From Paulownia fortunei (taxonomy: Eukaryota; Streptophyta; Magnoliopsida; Lamiales; Paulowniaceae): a stretch of DNA of 64,000 bases. Below the pieces are notes generated by a model, which worked only from the letters and a program-made list of their open reading frames with translations, made no database searches and had not been told where the DNA came from. Below, in pieces: positions 28,601-41,777 of the stretch (its first letter is position 1; the number at the start of each line of letters is the position of its first letter). The position numbers and the translations under genes are program-made. Location of the stretch: assembly GCA_019321725.1 (NCBI GenBank), contig CM033108.1, forward strand, positions 3,480,001 to 3,544,000, given 5' to 3'.

Positions 28601-31600
28601 CTCTATGCAATTATTTCTATCAACTAATTTTGGACAAAGCAAATACATAAGCGACTTCATGGTCCACGCTCAGACAGGCACCCTTATCACAGATAAATAT
28701 CTGCCAATAGAACCAGAAAACTTACGATGATTTTCAACATAGACCAAATTCAAAGTGATGTCTCTCCTTTCCTTGTCAAGAATCTTTAACTGCTAAATGG
28801 CAACCAATCAAAGCTTTTGGTTGGAATTTCAGTTATGAAGGCAAATATACACTTTTCAGACCATATGGCCTATAAAAAATAAGTGTACACATTAATTCCA
28901 AACATGCCAAAAAGAAATCCAACCTGGTACCAGTATGAGTTGGGATGAACTAAAGACTCTAAACATTAAAAAAAAACAAAGAACCTTTCCTCTACCAAAC
29001 AGTATTTTCCACACCTTCAAATACCCCCACATTCTGTTCCTTTCAGAACACCCCACATGAGAAAATGCAGTTGCCAATCTCCACACCTACCTGCTTCTTT
29101 GCATACATCCTCAATAGCCAAAAAAACTTTAACAGACGAGGCATAACACGCTACAGTTAAAAAATATCCAGCATGAAGCTCCAACATCAGCAGCCCTACA
29201 GCCAAGCAATGAGCACTATCTCCAGCACCTTTATACATGAGCTATGGCTCATGTAAACTTTTCTTCTCCTATAGATTATGTCTCCAGTCCGTGTAGCATC
29301 TATACCAGAATTCAACCAAAGAAAACTTTTTGGGCACCCGGCTTACTGAAGCCACCTTGAACAAGAAGGCACTGAAATCGCCAAAAAAGATCACAATGAT
29401 GGAATGGAACCAACATTTCCAGCCCTGCAAAACTGCACAACCCAAAAACAAAATCCGCACTTGACAATTTCATCATTTCAGCCACATATACCTTCTTATT
29501 CACTCTGGTATAGAAGTTGTTAGAATTCTCTTTCAGAACAAACTTCACCAAAGATCCAACTGAAACCCCAATTTATTCACATTCCCACCAGACACCCAAT
29601 GTACTTCAGAAATTTTTACTTAGACATGCATGTTTCCTCTCCATAACCAACACCATATGGAAAGTATTGTTCTCAGTCTAACATTAATTACATCTTCCAG
29701 ATTTTATCAAGATCGCACAATCAAGATCATCTGACAGTGAATAATCTTGTCAATTTGATCCAGAACCTTCTCTACTATCGATATGATGTTCAAGAGTACT
29801 GTGAACACTTATGGGAAAAGGTTTTAAGCTAATTCCAAACAATATCTGAAGGAGCCTTATTATGCACCAAGAGTCAATACCAACACCCTCCTGCAAAAAG
29901 AAGCACATTATGCACACCCCAAATTACTACTGATATCCTCCTGGGAAAAGTTATGGACAAAGAGGACCTAGAAAGGGTCCCCTTGGACAAGGTCAACAAG
30001 TATTAGCTTCATGATAAACCATGAGAATAAGTACATCTGTCCTTTTTTGGTGAGTCTATCTCATAGTTTATCCATGAATGTCTCTAGCCAAAAAAATAAA
30101 ATTAAATTAAAATTTACAGTAAATATGATGTCATATCACGATCGAAGAACTTAGTACGAGATCTGTAGCTTAGGCCAACAACATCTTATCTCCATCACAA
30201 TTTTAGAAAAATGTGTAGGTTAGAGAGATAATCAAAGAGAATCAAGCAGGAATCTTGGTCCCCATATTTGTTAGTAACCTTTGTTACTGTCACCACCAGG
30301 CCAATAATATATTTCAACACAAAGATAAAGATCCACTATGCCGTCATGAGATACAGTAAACAACTTCACTGTTGATATGCAATTGGGCTAGTCGGCCCTT
30401 TTAATTGCTGCGGTGGTATTTCAGCATGATATGCTAATCTATGTACAAAAAGGCCAATAGCACAGTAATTTGTGCACAGATCAAGCAAAGCTTACATATC
30501 CAGCTTTTCTTAATGAATATGCTTCCACTATGCAAATAATTAGTTACTAAGATACAACAGAGATTAAACCAATCTCTGCGGATTAGCTCCATCATAATGG
30601 GTTTATTTTCTTATTCGCCTAAAATGTGCACATGTGGATTAAATCATGTTGTTTTGCTAAAAGATACTTATCTTGACATGAGTTCTACTTAATATAGGTA
30701 AACATAAATATATATAGCTTACTTGTTATCATGCCCGTCCACCACAGTGGCTCGTACAGATATGAATACCCTCCAACTCCTGTAGGAAAAAAAAAATAGA
30801 AAGAGAGATTGACATCATGATTCTAAAGCAAAAGCTGACCTATTTCACAAAAGCATAACCATAACAAAACACGTTGTCCCACCTGGAGAACATGCATATA
30901 AACCATTAAAAAGATTCCAAGCAACGAGAAAAACATTTAGCATAATGAAAGTTGTGTTAATATAACAGTGCCCAGTACAAATTTATCACTGTAACACAAT
31001 GAAAAGCATCCGGCATCCTATGCATGTCTTCAACTTTCAATTGTACTTCATCGAGCAAAACTCTTACCGTAACTTCTTTTACCAGCTAAAGTAGTGGTAA
31101 ATGTTGCGTTCTATATTGATAAATTCAGCTTAAAACATTTAAAGCAATGAATGTACTATTGTTGTGTTAGTTTAGGTAAAAAAATGTGACATATCGCTGG
31201 TATCTATCGATGAAAAAAAGATAGACTATATAGCAATTTTATAACTAATAGATGGCAACAGTACTCACAAATTAAATGCAATCTCAGCTCCAAATCACCA
31301 GTTCTATTATCAAATGTCCACAAAAATACTTCATTTTTCCAGAAAAATCAAATTCAGCCTCTCCCATATTTGAATCAATAGATTTTCAAAGTGTAAATGA
31401 AAGGCTTCATCAAGGAAGGAATAAGGAATATTTCAGATCCAAAGTTTTCGAAGACAAGTCAAGTCAAGCTACTAAAGGGGATGGGGCTGCTTATAGGGAA
31501 CTTATAATACAACATAATGGCTTTCAAAGCAATTTTTTATTTGCCCTCCAAATATTGTTTGCAATGGAGAGCAAAAACAAATATAATCCGCAATCTAGTG

Positions 31601-32325
31601 ATGGTTAACACCCTCAAATTAGAGTAATAGCAAATAAATTAATAGGTTAAGATTTATCGTGTTGGTGTTTTAAATCATTCCATATCAGACAACAAACTGC
31701 CATAGAAGATAAATCAGTAAAAGCATTTCAAGAAAGTTAAACTCCACTGACTATTCATCAAGGCTTTTGGGATGGAATTAAATTCTTGAGGAGCAACAAT
31801 GAACGCCTAGGGCATAATAACTATACAATTTTCCAGAAGACATAAAATCTAGCATTGATCTTGACAGCAAGTTAAGGATTTATCGCATATAATAAATAGT
31901 GTTCCAGAAGAGACTATCTGAAATGTAACATTATACAAGCAGACACAACTATATAAAACTCAAGATCTTGACAATTAAATTCAATCTCAGCAAAGTAGCA
32001 CCACTTCCTATTAACCAACGTCCACAAGACTACTTCATTTTTCCACTCAGAATCCAATTCGGTCTCACCGAACAACGCATCAAGCATCTACACTACCTCA
32101 ATTTTATCTTTCAAAACCAAGTCAAAATGCAGGTAGTACGAAGTGTAAATTACCAGCCCTGATGCCAGAAGCACCGGCTTTCTTTAATCCCTTTTTCTTA
32201 ACAATGAAACTGGCGCCAATGAAGAAGCTGGAAGACAGAGCCAAAACCAACCCTTTTATATTGTCGGACGACATCCCCTTATACGAATCCGACGTAGCAG
32301 CCGCAGCCACCTCCTCGGACGCCAT
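25696..32325 (-). CDS. NIPA-type magnesium transporter (nine exons)
   Basis: Minus-strand exons: 32154-32325, 30723-30779, 27835-27925, 27599-27759, 27370-27497, 27097-27234, 26554-26646, 25974-26079 and 25696-25799. They total 1050 bp (349 aa) in one frame. The protein matches the NIPA/DUF803 family: [20 protein letters not shown] for the first membrane span, [31 protein letters not shown], the [10 protein letters not shown] loop, [44 protein letters not shown] and [17 protein letters not shown], with about nine hydrophobic spans and a short hydrophilic tail ending RRQESSRTT. Plant NIPA proteins are predicted Mg2+ carriers of endosomal or plasma membranes. The start is ATG at 32325; the GTG further up is not needed. 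Intron 3 uses a GC donor (see findings). Intron 2 is 2.8 kb. Confidence 0.92.
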
Positions 32326-32910
32326 CTTTACAATCACACTACAAGAAAAGAAAAACCCAGAAATCCCAACTATCGCAAGCTCATTCTACACCACTTCAAC
32401 AACAAAAAAAAGCTGCCCCAAGCAAATGGGTTTCCGCTTTTCTCTACCTTTCGCCTTATGATCGCTTAATAGCTCCAACTTCCGCCGGCCCAGTAAAATT
32501 TAACTGGGTAGGGGAAAATTGAAGGAAATTAAATGGGATTTTTGTGAGGTTCCGATTTCTGTATGAAAGATCTGTAATTGTCGGCGGTGAAAGCAAAGAA
32601 TTGTAAAACAATGTTTGGCTGGCAGCGGAGAAAGCACAGCTGGGAATGGGAGGAAAACGGGGCCTTGTGCTCGGAATTTTTCAGATCGGAATTAGGGGAG
32701 CAAAAGAGAAATTAGCAGTGAATAGTTTTACCAAAATAAGTACTTGTCTCCGACTGAGGTTTTGATGAGTTGATGAGTTGATGAGCAAGAGAATCAAACA
32801 CCCCACATTCACTGTTAAAAAGCAATATCTGTGTGATGTTTTTTTGTCCCGATTATTGTACAATTTTTAAGGTAGTGTTTGGTTTTTGAAAATAAATATG
32901 TGGTGAATAT

Positions 32911-33075
32911 AATTTTTTGAACAAGTAAAACAAAAATAGATTCTGTATTTGTTTTGAAATATCGATTTCACATGTAAAAATAATAAAATACAATTTTTTG
33001 AACAAGTAATAACAATAAAATATTTTCCATAGTTATTTTGAAATATTGCTTTCAATTGTCAACATAATAAAAAAA
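32911..33075. repeat. 81-bp tandem duplication
   Basis: 'aattttttgaacaagtaa' occurs at 32911 and again at 32992. Each copy is followed by a similar AT-rich stretch containing 'gttttgaaatat' or 'attttgaaatat' and then 'ttca'. It is non-coding, between the NIPA 5' end and the HISN1 promoter. Confidence 0.6.
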
Positions 33076-33459
33076 ATAAGTTACGTTTGTTGTTTGTTTT
33101 CAAATATTTGATAAAAAAATAATTTATTTTAAAATTTGGCCAAATTTTCTAAAAAATAAAGGGTAGACTTTTTGCAAGGTAGGTTCTATAGATTTAAAAA
33201 TTATTATTTTATTTAAAAATATTTTTTAGCTCAAGCAAATAGTAATTATCCAAAAATAAATATGTTTAATGGCCTTTTTTTTTTTTTTTATAAATATAGC
33301 AATAGCCACTCTAGTTTTCATAGAAATTTTCCTAATGATTGAACATTCACGAGTGACATGGTATATTTAATTGTTTTGGCACCAAAAACATCTAGTAAGG
33401 TATAATAATTTTTGGAGGTTTAGACGACACTTCAAATTCTCAAATTTGATTATTTTAAT

Positions 33460-34090
33460 ACATTATTTTCAAAACTAAATTTAAATATTTTGTCTTATTA
33501 ATTTTAATTATTTTGATATTTTATTTTTTAAAATAAATTTTAAATACTTTACCCGCTTAATTTATATTTATTATAATATTTTATCCAAAATACTTTTTTA
33601 AATCAATTTTTTATCAGAATATTTTTCATCAGCCGTCAATACGCAATTTTTTTTTTCCATCTTTCCATCAAAAGTCAATAAAATTGCATTGTAATATATT
33701 TTTATTGTTGCCGATGATGATAATAAAATAAATTGTGATACTTTTATTGTAAAAAATAATGATATTTTTGCTATGGTTGTAACAATTAACAATATTTTCA
33801 GCAAAAAAATATCATTTATTGTATCTTATTTTTTGATAATAATAAAAAATATTGTGATGCAATTATTAGACATTTGCATGAAAATATATGAAAAAGATGC
33901 GTGATAACGGCTGATGTTGAACATTCCAATAAATTTGATCTCCATTAACATTAAGGGCAAGTGATGTAACAAATATAAGTTGGTGGGAATAAAGTGATTA
34001 AAATTTATTTTTAAAGAATAAAATAATTAAATAATTAAATTTAAAAAGATAAAATACTTAATATTTAATTTTGAAAATTAACGTGACAAA
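33460..34090. mobile_element. Long foldback element upstream of HISN1
   Basis: The arms are inverted copies. 'attttcaaaactaaatttaa' (about 33467) pairs with the complement of 'taatatttaattttgaaaat' (about 34060-34080). 'catcagccgtcaatacgc' (about 33628) pairs with 'gcgtgataacggctgatg' (33898-33915). Inner 'aaattgcattgtaatatatt' pairs with the stretch near 33850-33870. Together they form a hairpin of roughly 300 bp per arm centred near 33770. No protein frame. It sits about 630 bp before the HISN1 start codon. Exact ends and target-site duplication are not resolved. Confidence 0.65.
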
Positions 34091-34642
34091 CCAAAAACGA
34101 TACAAGTATTGTTTATGCAATTGAATCAAAAGAGAAAAGCTAAAATGAAAATGAGAGGTTGGTTTAATTAAATGCACAAAATAATTAAAATAATTTAAAT
34201 CAAATGACGAATTTAATAATTAAAATTTGCTAGGCATACATATATACATATATCAAAAATTATTTTTTGAATCCCCACAAATTTTAAGAAATTAGTTTAT
34301 TCAATTTTCCTTGTCATAAGATATTTAAATTGTAAATACAAACAATTTGTTACTCTATTTTTAGTTATCATTATACCTTATAGTTGCACATAATATGAAT
34401 TATGAGAAATTTAATTTAATTCACTAAAGAGAATATTCAATAAATAAGAATAGAATATACTACTATTTTAAATTATATTGCCCCTAAGACTTACACGTGT
34501 CACGTTTGCAAAGCCGAGTGCAGATATTTAGAACCCTGACGACTCCACATAAAAACTGGCCACTAAGCCCCGTCCCCAAGTACCTATCATATGCCTCCCA
34601 AACACATCTGCGGCGGCGTTTAATATCTTCTCACTCTCTCTA

Positions 34643-34665
34643 TCACACACACACACACACACACT
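34643..34665. repeat. (AC)n microsatellite in the HISN1 leader
   Basis: About eleven CA dinucleotides, flanked by CT-rich sequence on both sides, lie 55-80 bases before the start codon at 34721, probably in the 5'UTR. Plant 5' leaders often carry such CT/CA runs. Confidence 0.85.
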
Positions 34666-34720
34666 CTCGCAGAACACGCGCTGCAAAATCTTGGCGGACG
34701 CAGAGAGAGGAAAAGCTAAA

Positions 34721-37700
34721 ATGTCTGTGGTGCGGACGATTTTCCTGCAGTGCCCATCCATTTCGCATTTCTCGACTTCATCTTCTTCAACCAATCCCGT
34801 TTCCGTGAAATTCACCGTTTCTTGTTGCTCGGTTGCGTCGCCGGCTACCCTGGTGAATGTGAACGTGGATAAGAAGACTTCTGAGAGAAATGAAGTGCGC
34901 CTTGGATTGCCGAGTAAAGGCAGAATGGCTACCGACACTCTTGATCTTCTCAAGGTAATATATACATTTATATATACATATGTATGTATGTGTGTGATAC
35001 TGTGGGGTTGTGTATATTCCAGCAAATATCTAGCGTAAAGGTTTTTTACGGGAACTTTTTCTAAATTATCTGATTTATTTCTTGTCCTTTTTGTCTGCCC
35101 GGGTTGGGCTGTAAAGGATTGTCAATTGTCAGTGAGGCAGGTGAATCCACGACAGTATGTTGCAGAAATTCCTCAGGTGCGTTTAACTTTCTTAGGTAGG
35201 AAATGTACTGCGTTTAGCTATTGGGATTGGGATTGGGATGTTTATTATCTCTATTGGTAGTTTGTTGTGTTGTGCTGAGCAAAAGTTATCAATCAGTCGG
35301 GATTGCCAATTTGAGATTAGTCAATTGATCATTTTAATATACACGAGATAAATTGACTACTTTGATTTTTATCATGACACCGGGTTATAAGTTGCGTTGT
35401 TATACATTAGGGCTTTTGGGTATTAAATTTTTTGTTGCAATAATAGTATTCTTGTCCTGAGGCAGTGTAGTTGGGGTTTAGAAGTATGTGGCTGGTAAGT
35501 TCATCATATGTATTTTCAGTTGTTAATCCTATTTCTCGTCTCTGTTCTTTGGATGGGAGACCACTTATTTACTTCTTACAAGATATATAAACAGTCAGAT
35601 TGTATGCAGTAGTTGTTAACTAAAAGATCAATGACTCATGTTTTGAAGTTCTATTCATCGAGCCTTTTGTTAATTACATTTATAGATGACCTGAGGCACA
35701 AGTGCGTGGATGCCCTCCCCCTTGATTTGAATTGTAGTCTTGGCAATGTTTCTCCTTAATCATGGAATCTGTTTTCTCCTCTCTCAAAATCTTAAAGAAA
35801 GCATGTTTTGGCATATACCGGTCCCCTTGTCTTTCACTAAACATCTAAGCTCCATTGAAAAGATTCCACATGATATATGAAACTATAGTTCATTGTTTTG
35901 TTGGTCTTCTTCATCACTCCTTTTCAGGGATGACAATAGGTTCGGTCAAACTTGAACCTGCCCTGAACCCACCTTGTTGGGGATGGGTTTTGAGAAATAA
36001 ACGGATTGGAGAGGTCTCATGTCGTACTCTTTTGGACCAGGAACCATTTTGGACCTCGCACATTAAGTATTCAACAGTCGGACCTGTGTGAGAAGACCAA
36101 GTTGTAGTATTAGCGAAGTTTGGGGAATGAGAGGATGAGAAGAAATCGGGAGACTTAGTTCAGGAAACTAAGCGTTGTATTAGAACTGACTTGGTTATAA
36201 GTCTTAATTGGCTCTAGTATCGGGGATAGAGTGGAGTAAAAAGATTACCCAACCTTCGAACCACTACAATGTTGTGTTGTTTATTTTTTTGCACTTTACA
36301 ACACATAATAGGGTTTTTGTCTTCTGTAGCTTGGGGTGGTGCTCTAGAAATATGAGAAGGAGCTCAATCGGGGATATGCTCGCCGTTTTGAGGATTGTTA
36401 CTCCTGATGATTCCTTTGAGAAATTGAGGCTTTATGAAAAAGATTTCTTCTCTCGGAATGGAAAATGTGTTTGTGTTAAAGTTTTGCAAAAACATGTTTT
36501 TATTCCTCAAAAATGTTTATCAATTATTACTTTAATTAAATAATCATATATCCCATTATACCCCTACTAATTACAATAAAACAACATTGACAAGACACCT
36601 TCCATTGATGATATCTCTCAAAATAAATCAAATCATTTTTTCCCAACAAAATATCCAACACATTCTTAATCCCACTAATAAATACTATGCATGTAATTAT
36701 GTGATATATTTTTACAAGTATATGAAAAAATATGTATATATAGATATATACTCATATATAAAATATAAATATAATACTCTTATAACTTAAAATAATGATG
36801 TAAAATTAATACATAGTTTATATTTTTAATATATATAAGAGTAAAATAATATGTTTAAAATTTTTAATTTTCAGAAATTAAACATCCACACTTAAATATA
36901 CAAATAATTAGTTCTTTGGTGATATTATTTTTTAACTTTTTTAATATTTTTAAATTACAAAATGGGTGTAGTGGGTCTAATGGCTCCAAACCGTCAAGTC
37001 TAGGGTTCAAGGCTGATCCAAGGTCCATAAAACCTTAGCGGGTCAGGTCTTGGGTTTTGGCAATCCCACCCCAAACCAACTGGTTGCAATCCCTACTCCT
37101 TTTGCATAATTTGTTATTTTGTCAGTGGATCGAACTTTAGGTCATCTGAAATTACTTTACAGAATCGTGTGAGCTTAAGAAAGGATGCAAATGTCTACGT
37201 ATTTATCTTCATCCCTTCTTATCCCCAGACCCCTGTGCTCTCCTGGTTATATTCTGACCTGCCATTTGAAAACTCTTAATGGTGTTGAAATCTGCAAGTT
37301 CTTTTGTTGCTCTTCCTCAGTGGTTCTTCATGCGTAAAAGGCATCTATCTATATAAAATCACGTCAAGAATTGGACATAACTTTTCAAAAATTGCATGAG
37401 TTTAAGGAAATGATACAAAGCACTTAAAAAATGAGACTTTAGGTTAAGTACATCCTGGGACCTATTTATCAATATAGTTTTCGCGCAGCTTCAAATTTTT
37501 TAGCATCTGCAACATTAATACAACACCTAAAATGGCAGTAATTCGTTATTTTTGTTTTTTGTGCTGTTATCAATAAGAATCGCTAGGAACTGTTGTGGGG
37601 GCCTTAGTCATCGACTTCTATTAGTTTAGTTGATTTACTTTTGACTTGGTTTCATGCAGAAATTGCTTTAGCCTGAAGATATCCTATTAGAAAAACTTTT

Positions 37701-40700
37701 TGAGACCCCAACAGACAAATGCAAAATTAGGTTCTGGCTTCTGAGACCAGATTTATGTCATTAAAACCACTTTTAGGATGCTCAAATTACTTCAAGAAGC
37801 ATCTGAATTGTTGTGGCTTAACTTTAAGTGAAACAACTGATTAACTGAAGTAGAAAAGGGAATCCATATAGTCTTTGTTGAGTTGACTTTCTTATTGATT
37901 GGGAATGTATACTCGACTGACCATATATTTCTGGACGAGCAATCCTACAGCTGCCTTTTTGAATATATGCTGAACTCTTATATAATTTCTGCAGTGCCAC
38001 ATAAAGATGATAACCTCTTTGTAGAGTAAATATATGTGGGCAAAAAATTTATTTTTCTTCCCTCGTGTTCATTTAGGGATGAGAATTTACTTGATTTATA
38101 TGATAGCTAAATATAGCCTTTCTATTGCAGATTTCAAATTTAGAAGTTTGGTTTCAACGCCCAAAAGACGTTGTGAGGAAATTGGTATCCGGAGATTTGG
38201 ACCTTGGAATTGTTGGTTTGGACACTGTAGAGGAATATGGACAGGTAAGAAATGGGGGTCCATTTGTCTTTCTTAAGCAACACCTGATGGAATGCTTTGC
38301 ATAATTAGCATAAGAGAAGCTCTTACAATTTCCCTAGAATGAAATGGGGAGACTTGGAAAAATTCCTGTGAGTTTGAACTGTGATTTGATATCACTACAT
38401 GTATGAACACAAAGTTTTAGTCTTTGCGAAATGCTTATTTAGTGTCCGTTGTTGGACATTGCTCTTATTCCATTATGAATGCATTTCTTTATTTGGGTCG
38501 GTAACTTGCAGGATTTTCATTTGTTTATTATCATTTAAATTCTTCTTGCAGGGGAATAAAGATCTCATTGTTGTCCATGATGCCCTTGACTATGGAGATT
38601 GCCGTTTATCTCTAGCAGTAAGAATTTGTTTATAACTGTAATGAACAAACTGCTTACTCCTCCTCTAATTTGAACTTTTATGTTGTGGAAGTATAATATT
38701 CTTCTCTTTGTTAGATTCCCAAGTATGGCATATTTGAGAATGTAAATTCTTTGAAAGAGCTAGCACAGATGCCACAGTGGACACCTGAGAGACCTTTAAG
38801 AGTTGCCACTGGCTTCACATATGTATGATTGATACAGAAATTCCCATTCTTTATCCTGTTTTCCTTTTTTCCTTTTAATTTTCTTTATGTGGGGAAGGTT
38901 CTATTTAACAAACATATTTACTTGCAGTTGGGTCCTAAGTTTATGAAAGAGAATGGACTGAATTCATGTGACATTTTCAACTGCTGATGGAGCTCTGGAA
39001 GCAGCCCCAGCAGTAAGTATTGAATTTTTTTATCTGTCTTCATAGAGCATGATGTCCTGCTGCTATGTGATGACATATTTTTTCTGCCTTTTTTTTTTCT
39101 GGGTACTTTTTCTATTTTTTTTTCTTTCTTTATTTCCTTGTTTTTGGGGGGAAATAATGACCGTTAGGAAATGTAAATAGGTTCTTGTTTTGGTTTTCCT
39201 AGAACACCAATGGTTGTCTCCATATATATGTTTGGTTTCTTTTCAAATATTTATCTTGACATACATCATTTGGAATTTGTGAAAGATCACTATGTTGCAT
39301 GGCTTGTCTTGAAAGTTGAACCCAGGGGGGAGAAAAGTGAAAGAAGCCAGTGTTAGAATCTTGAAATACTATGTCAGATGAAGGATCTACAATTATAAAA
39401 GAATCTTGGAAAAGTGATTTGATAGAAAGGAAAACTCTGTATAAAGGTTGGAATTCAATAAAAGTTTTTTTCAAGTTAGTTATGGCCTGGCAAAACTTTT
39501 TCGGTTTCTAGTTATTTGCTTATTCCTTTTGGCTGATACAGGTCAGAAATCTTCTAGCTGTCATACTTGATTGAGTTTGTCTTCAAGTATCAAGTTGGAT
39601 GACATACACACTTGAGAAATCACTTGGTATTGGATAATTCTTGCTTTCAGTTTCAATCAGAAAGCTAAAGCCATAATCATTTCTTATTTAACAAAGCACT
39701 CTGAGGCTTTTTTCATTAGTGTTAATACTCTTTTCATTTATGTTAAAAAATTTTATTATCTTATATGATGTACAAGCTGTAGCAGCATATGTGTAATGGT
39801 GGTGTCTGATAGATGAGAATGTCAGTATAACCATCTCATTTTTTTCTGGTTCTTATCATGGGACAACGTTTCTTGTTGAGAATGCTTGCAAATCTAACAA
39901 TTTTCTTGCACTGAAATTCATCATCCTGGGACGAGGTTGAGGCAAGCACTTTGAGATAGATGAAGTGCAATTTGATAAGATAAAGTAATATTTATAGTCA
40001 ATCTATAAAGAAGAATCTGGAAATCTATAGTTTTTAAATAAGGTGGGGTTTCTCAAGGAATATGTTGGAGTTATTCCCGACATTGCATTTTGCATGTCCA
40101 TTATTTGCATGCATCATTTTATTTGCACGAAGGCCGCACAAGTTGCTTGTTAAATTTCAAATACCTCCAGACACACTCACATGCACATATATTTTTGTTT
40201 CATATATTTGTGAGGTGGCTTTTTTATTTAATTGATCTTGTTGCCTTTTATGTTGTAAGTTGATGGTATTGGTTCCGTCTTAATGAGTTATCTTAAACTA
40301 CTTTCGTTTAAATTGCTACTTTATTGTATGTTTTGTTTCTATTTGAATTTCTACTTTGATGCTTTGGTGCTCTTATCACATTGCTGCAATATTCTTTAAT
40401 ATACTTGCCTGTAGTTGTGTGGATGCTAGCACACTTACCTACATATGCAGTTTTGATGTCATTTCACCCAATAAATGCTGATTGCTTCTTTTTTTTTTTC
40501 TTTTTTGGTCCTTTTTTTTAAGATGGGGATAGCTGATGCTATTGTGGACCTTGTGAGTAGTGGAACCACATTGAGAGAGAATAATCTGAAAGAAATCGAA
40601 GGTGGAGTTATCTTGGAAAGTCAGGTAACTGCTCCATGCTGTTGGTGAGATCTCATAACCTGCAAAATTTATTGGTATTTCTGATTTGAGGAACAGCTAA

Positions 40701-41777
40701 TGACTACGAAGTGGAGTTACTGTCTGCTCAATCTTCTTTGACCTAGGTTCGTCATTTCAGGCTGTACTTGTTGCTAGCAGAAAGTCATTGATCCAGCGAA
40801 AAGGTGTTCTTGATATAACTCACGAAATGCTTGAAAGATTGGAAGCACATTTAAGGGCTGTTGGTCAATTCACGGTGTGAATCATTTGTTTATTGATATT
40901 ATCTTCTGTTGCTTGGTATTCTTGTTATGTACTGTTCTCATGGCAGGTAACTGCCAACATGAGGGGAAGCAGTGCAGAGGAAGTGGCTGAGCGAGTGCTC
41001 AACCAACCATCTTTATCTGGGTTGCAGGTCTGACTAACTAGTCCTGTGCATATTGTTTGGGATTTTGTAACAATATGTTTCACAGCGGGCACCAGCTGTT
41101 GTAGTACCCTCTTATCAATATCAAAAGCTTCTTACATGATATCTTTCTTTTATATGCAGGGACCTACTGTTAGCCCAGTCTTTTGTAAGCGTAACGGGAG
41201 GGTAGCAGCAGATTATTTCGCTATAGTTATTTGTGTACCAAAGCAAGCACTTTACAAATCTGTTCAGCAGCTGAGGATGGTAAGAATCAACTCCTTTAGT
41301 TTCTACATTTATCTGTGTATGCTCATGCATGTGTAAGTTGATAGCTATGGTTTTGAATGGGACATTTATAAAATAGGTTAGGAGTTGGATTGTGTCCATT
41401 GACGAACTGTCTCCTGTCGTTGGTTAATGAAATTTCTGTCATCAATATCGTGCTCTCATGTTTACTTATACATTCTGAATGGGTTTACATGAGGATTTTA
41501 ACACCTGCAATTGCCTTATCTGTGCAATAGATTGTTTTGTGTGTTCTATACCTTGTTTCAAGGCCTTCTTTGATTTGGTTTGTACATGTCAAAATCTCCA
41601 AAACAACCCCCTCCCCCCATGCGATGGCTTTGCAAAATTTTCAGCTCATATATATATATATATGTATATTGTCTGGTGCAGATTGGAGGTAGTGGGGTTC
41701 TGGTTTCACCTCTGACGTACATCTTTGACGAGGAAACTCCCAGATGGCATCAGCTTCTTTCCAACTTGGGGCTCTAA
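34721..41777 (+). CDS. HISN1: ATP phosphoribosyltransferase, plastid (HISN1), with a one-base frameshift in exon 6
   Basis: First enzyme of histidine biosynthesis: ATP + PRPP to phosphoribosyl-ATP, in plastids. Exons: 34721-34954, 35117-35176, 38131-38244, 38552-38617, 38715-38822, 38928-39012, 40523-40624, 40761-40874, 40947-41027, 41160-41279 and 41682-41777. Every exon except the sixth is a multiple of three with phase 0. The Ser/Thr-rich N-terminus (about 50 residues) looks like a transit peptide. The HisG core starts [13 protein letters not shown] and includes [31 protein letters not shown], the PRPP-binding region [20 protein letters not shown] and [11 protein letters not shown], and a C-terminal ACT-like regulatory domain ending HQLLSNLGL. 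Exon 6 is 85 bp, not 84: 'aattcatgtg' at 38961 has one T too many, so the frame runs into TGA. The rest of the gene is intact, so I favour a sequence error over a pseudogene. About 392 aa if read through. Confidence 0.92.
35925..37095. mobile_element. Non-autonomous hAT-type transposon in HISN1 intron 2
   Basis: The left end 'cagggatgacaatag' and the inverted right end 'tagggattgcaaccag' match at most positions. The element is flanked by a perfect 8-bp direct repeat, CTCCTTTT, at 35917-35924 and 37096-37103. An 8-bp duplication with YAGGGATGRCAA-type ends is characteristic of hAT elements. Subterminal regions are rich in GGTC/ACCC words. The 1171-bp interior has no transposase frame. It contributes over a third of the 2.95-kb intron. 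Confidence 0.85.

Noticed and set aside
32122..32461. Plus-strand frame opposite NIPA exon 1 (32162-32461)
   Set aside because: Antisense shadow of the conserved NIPA N-terminus and its 5'UTR.
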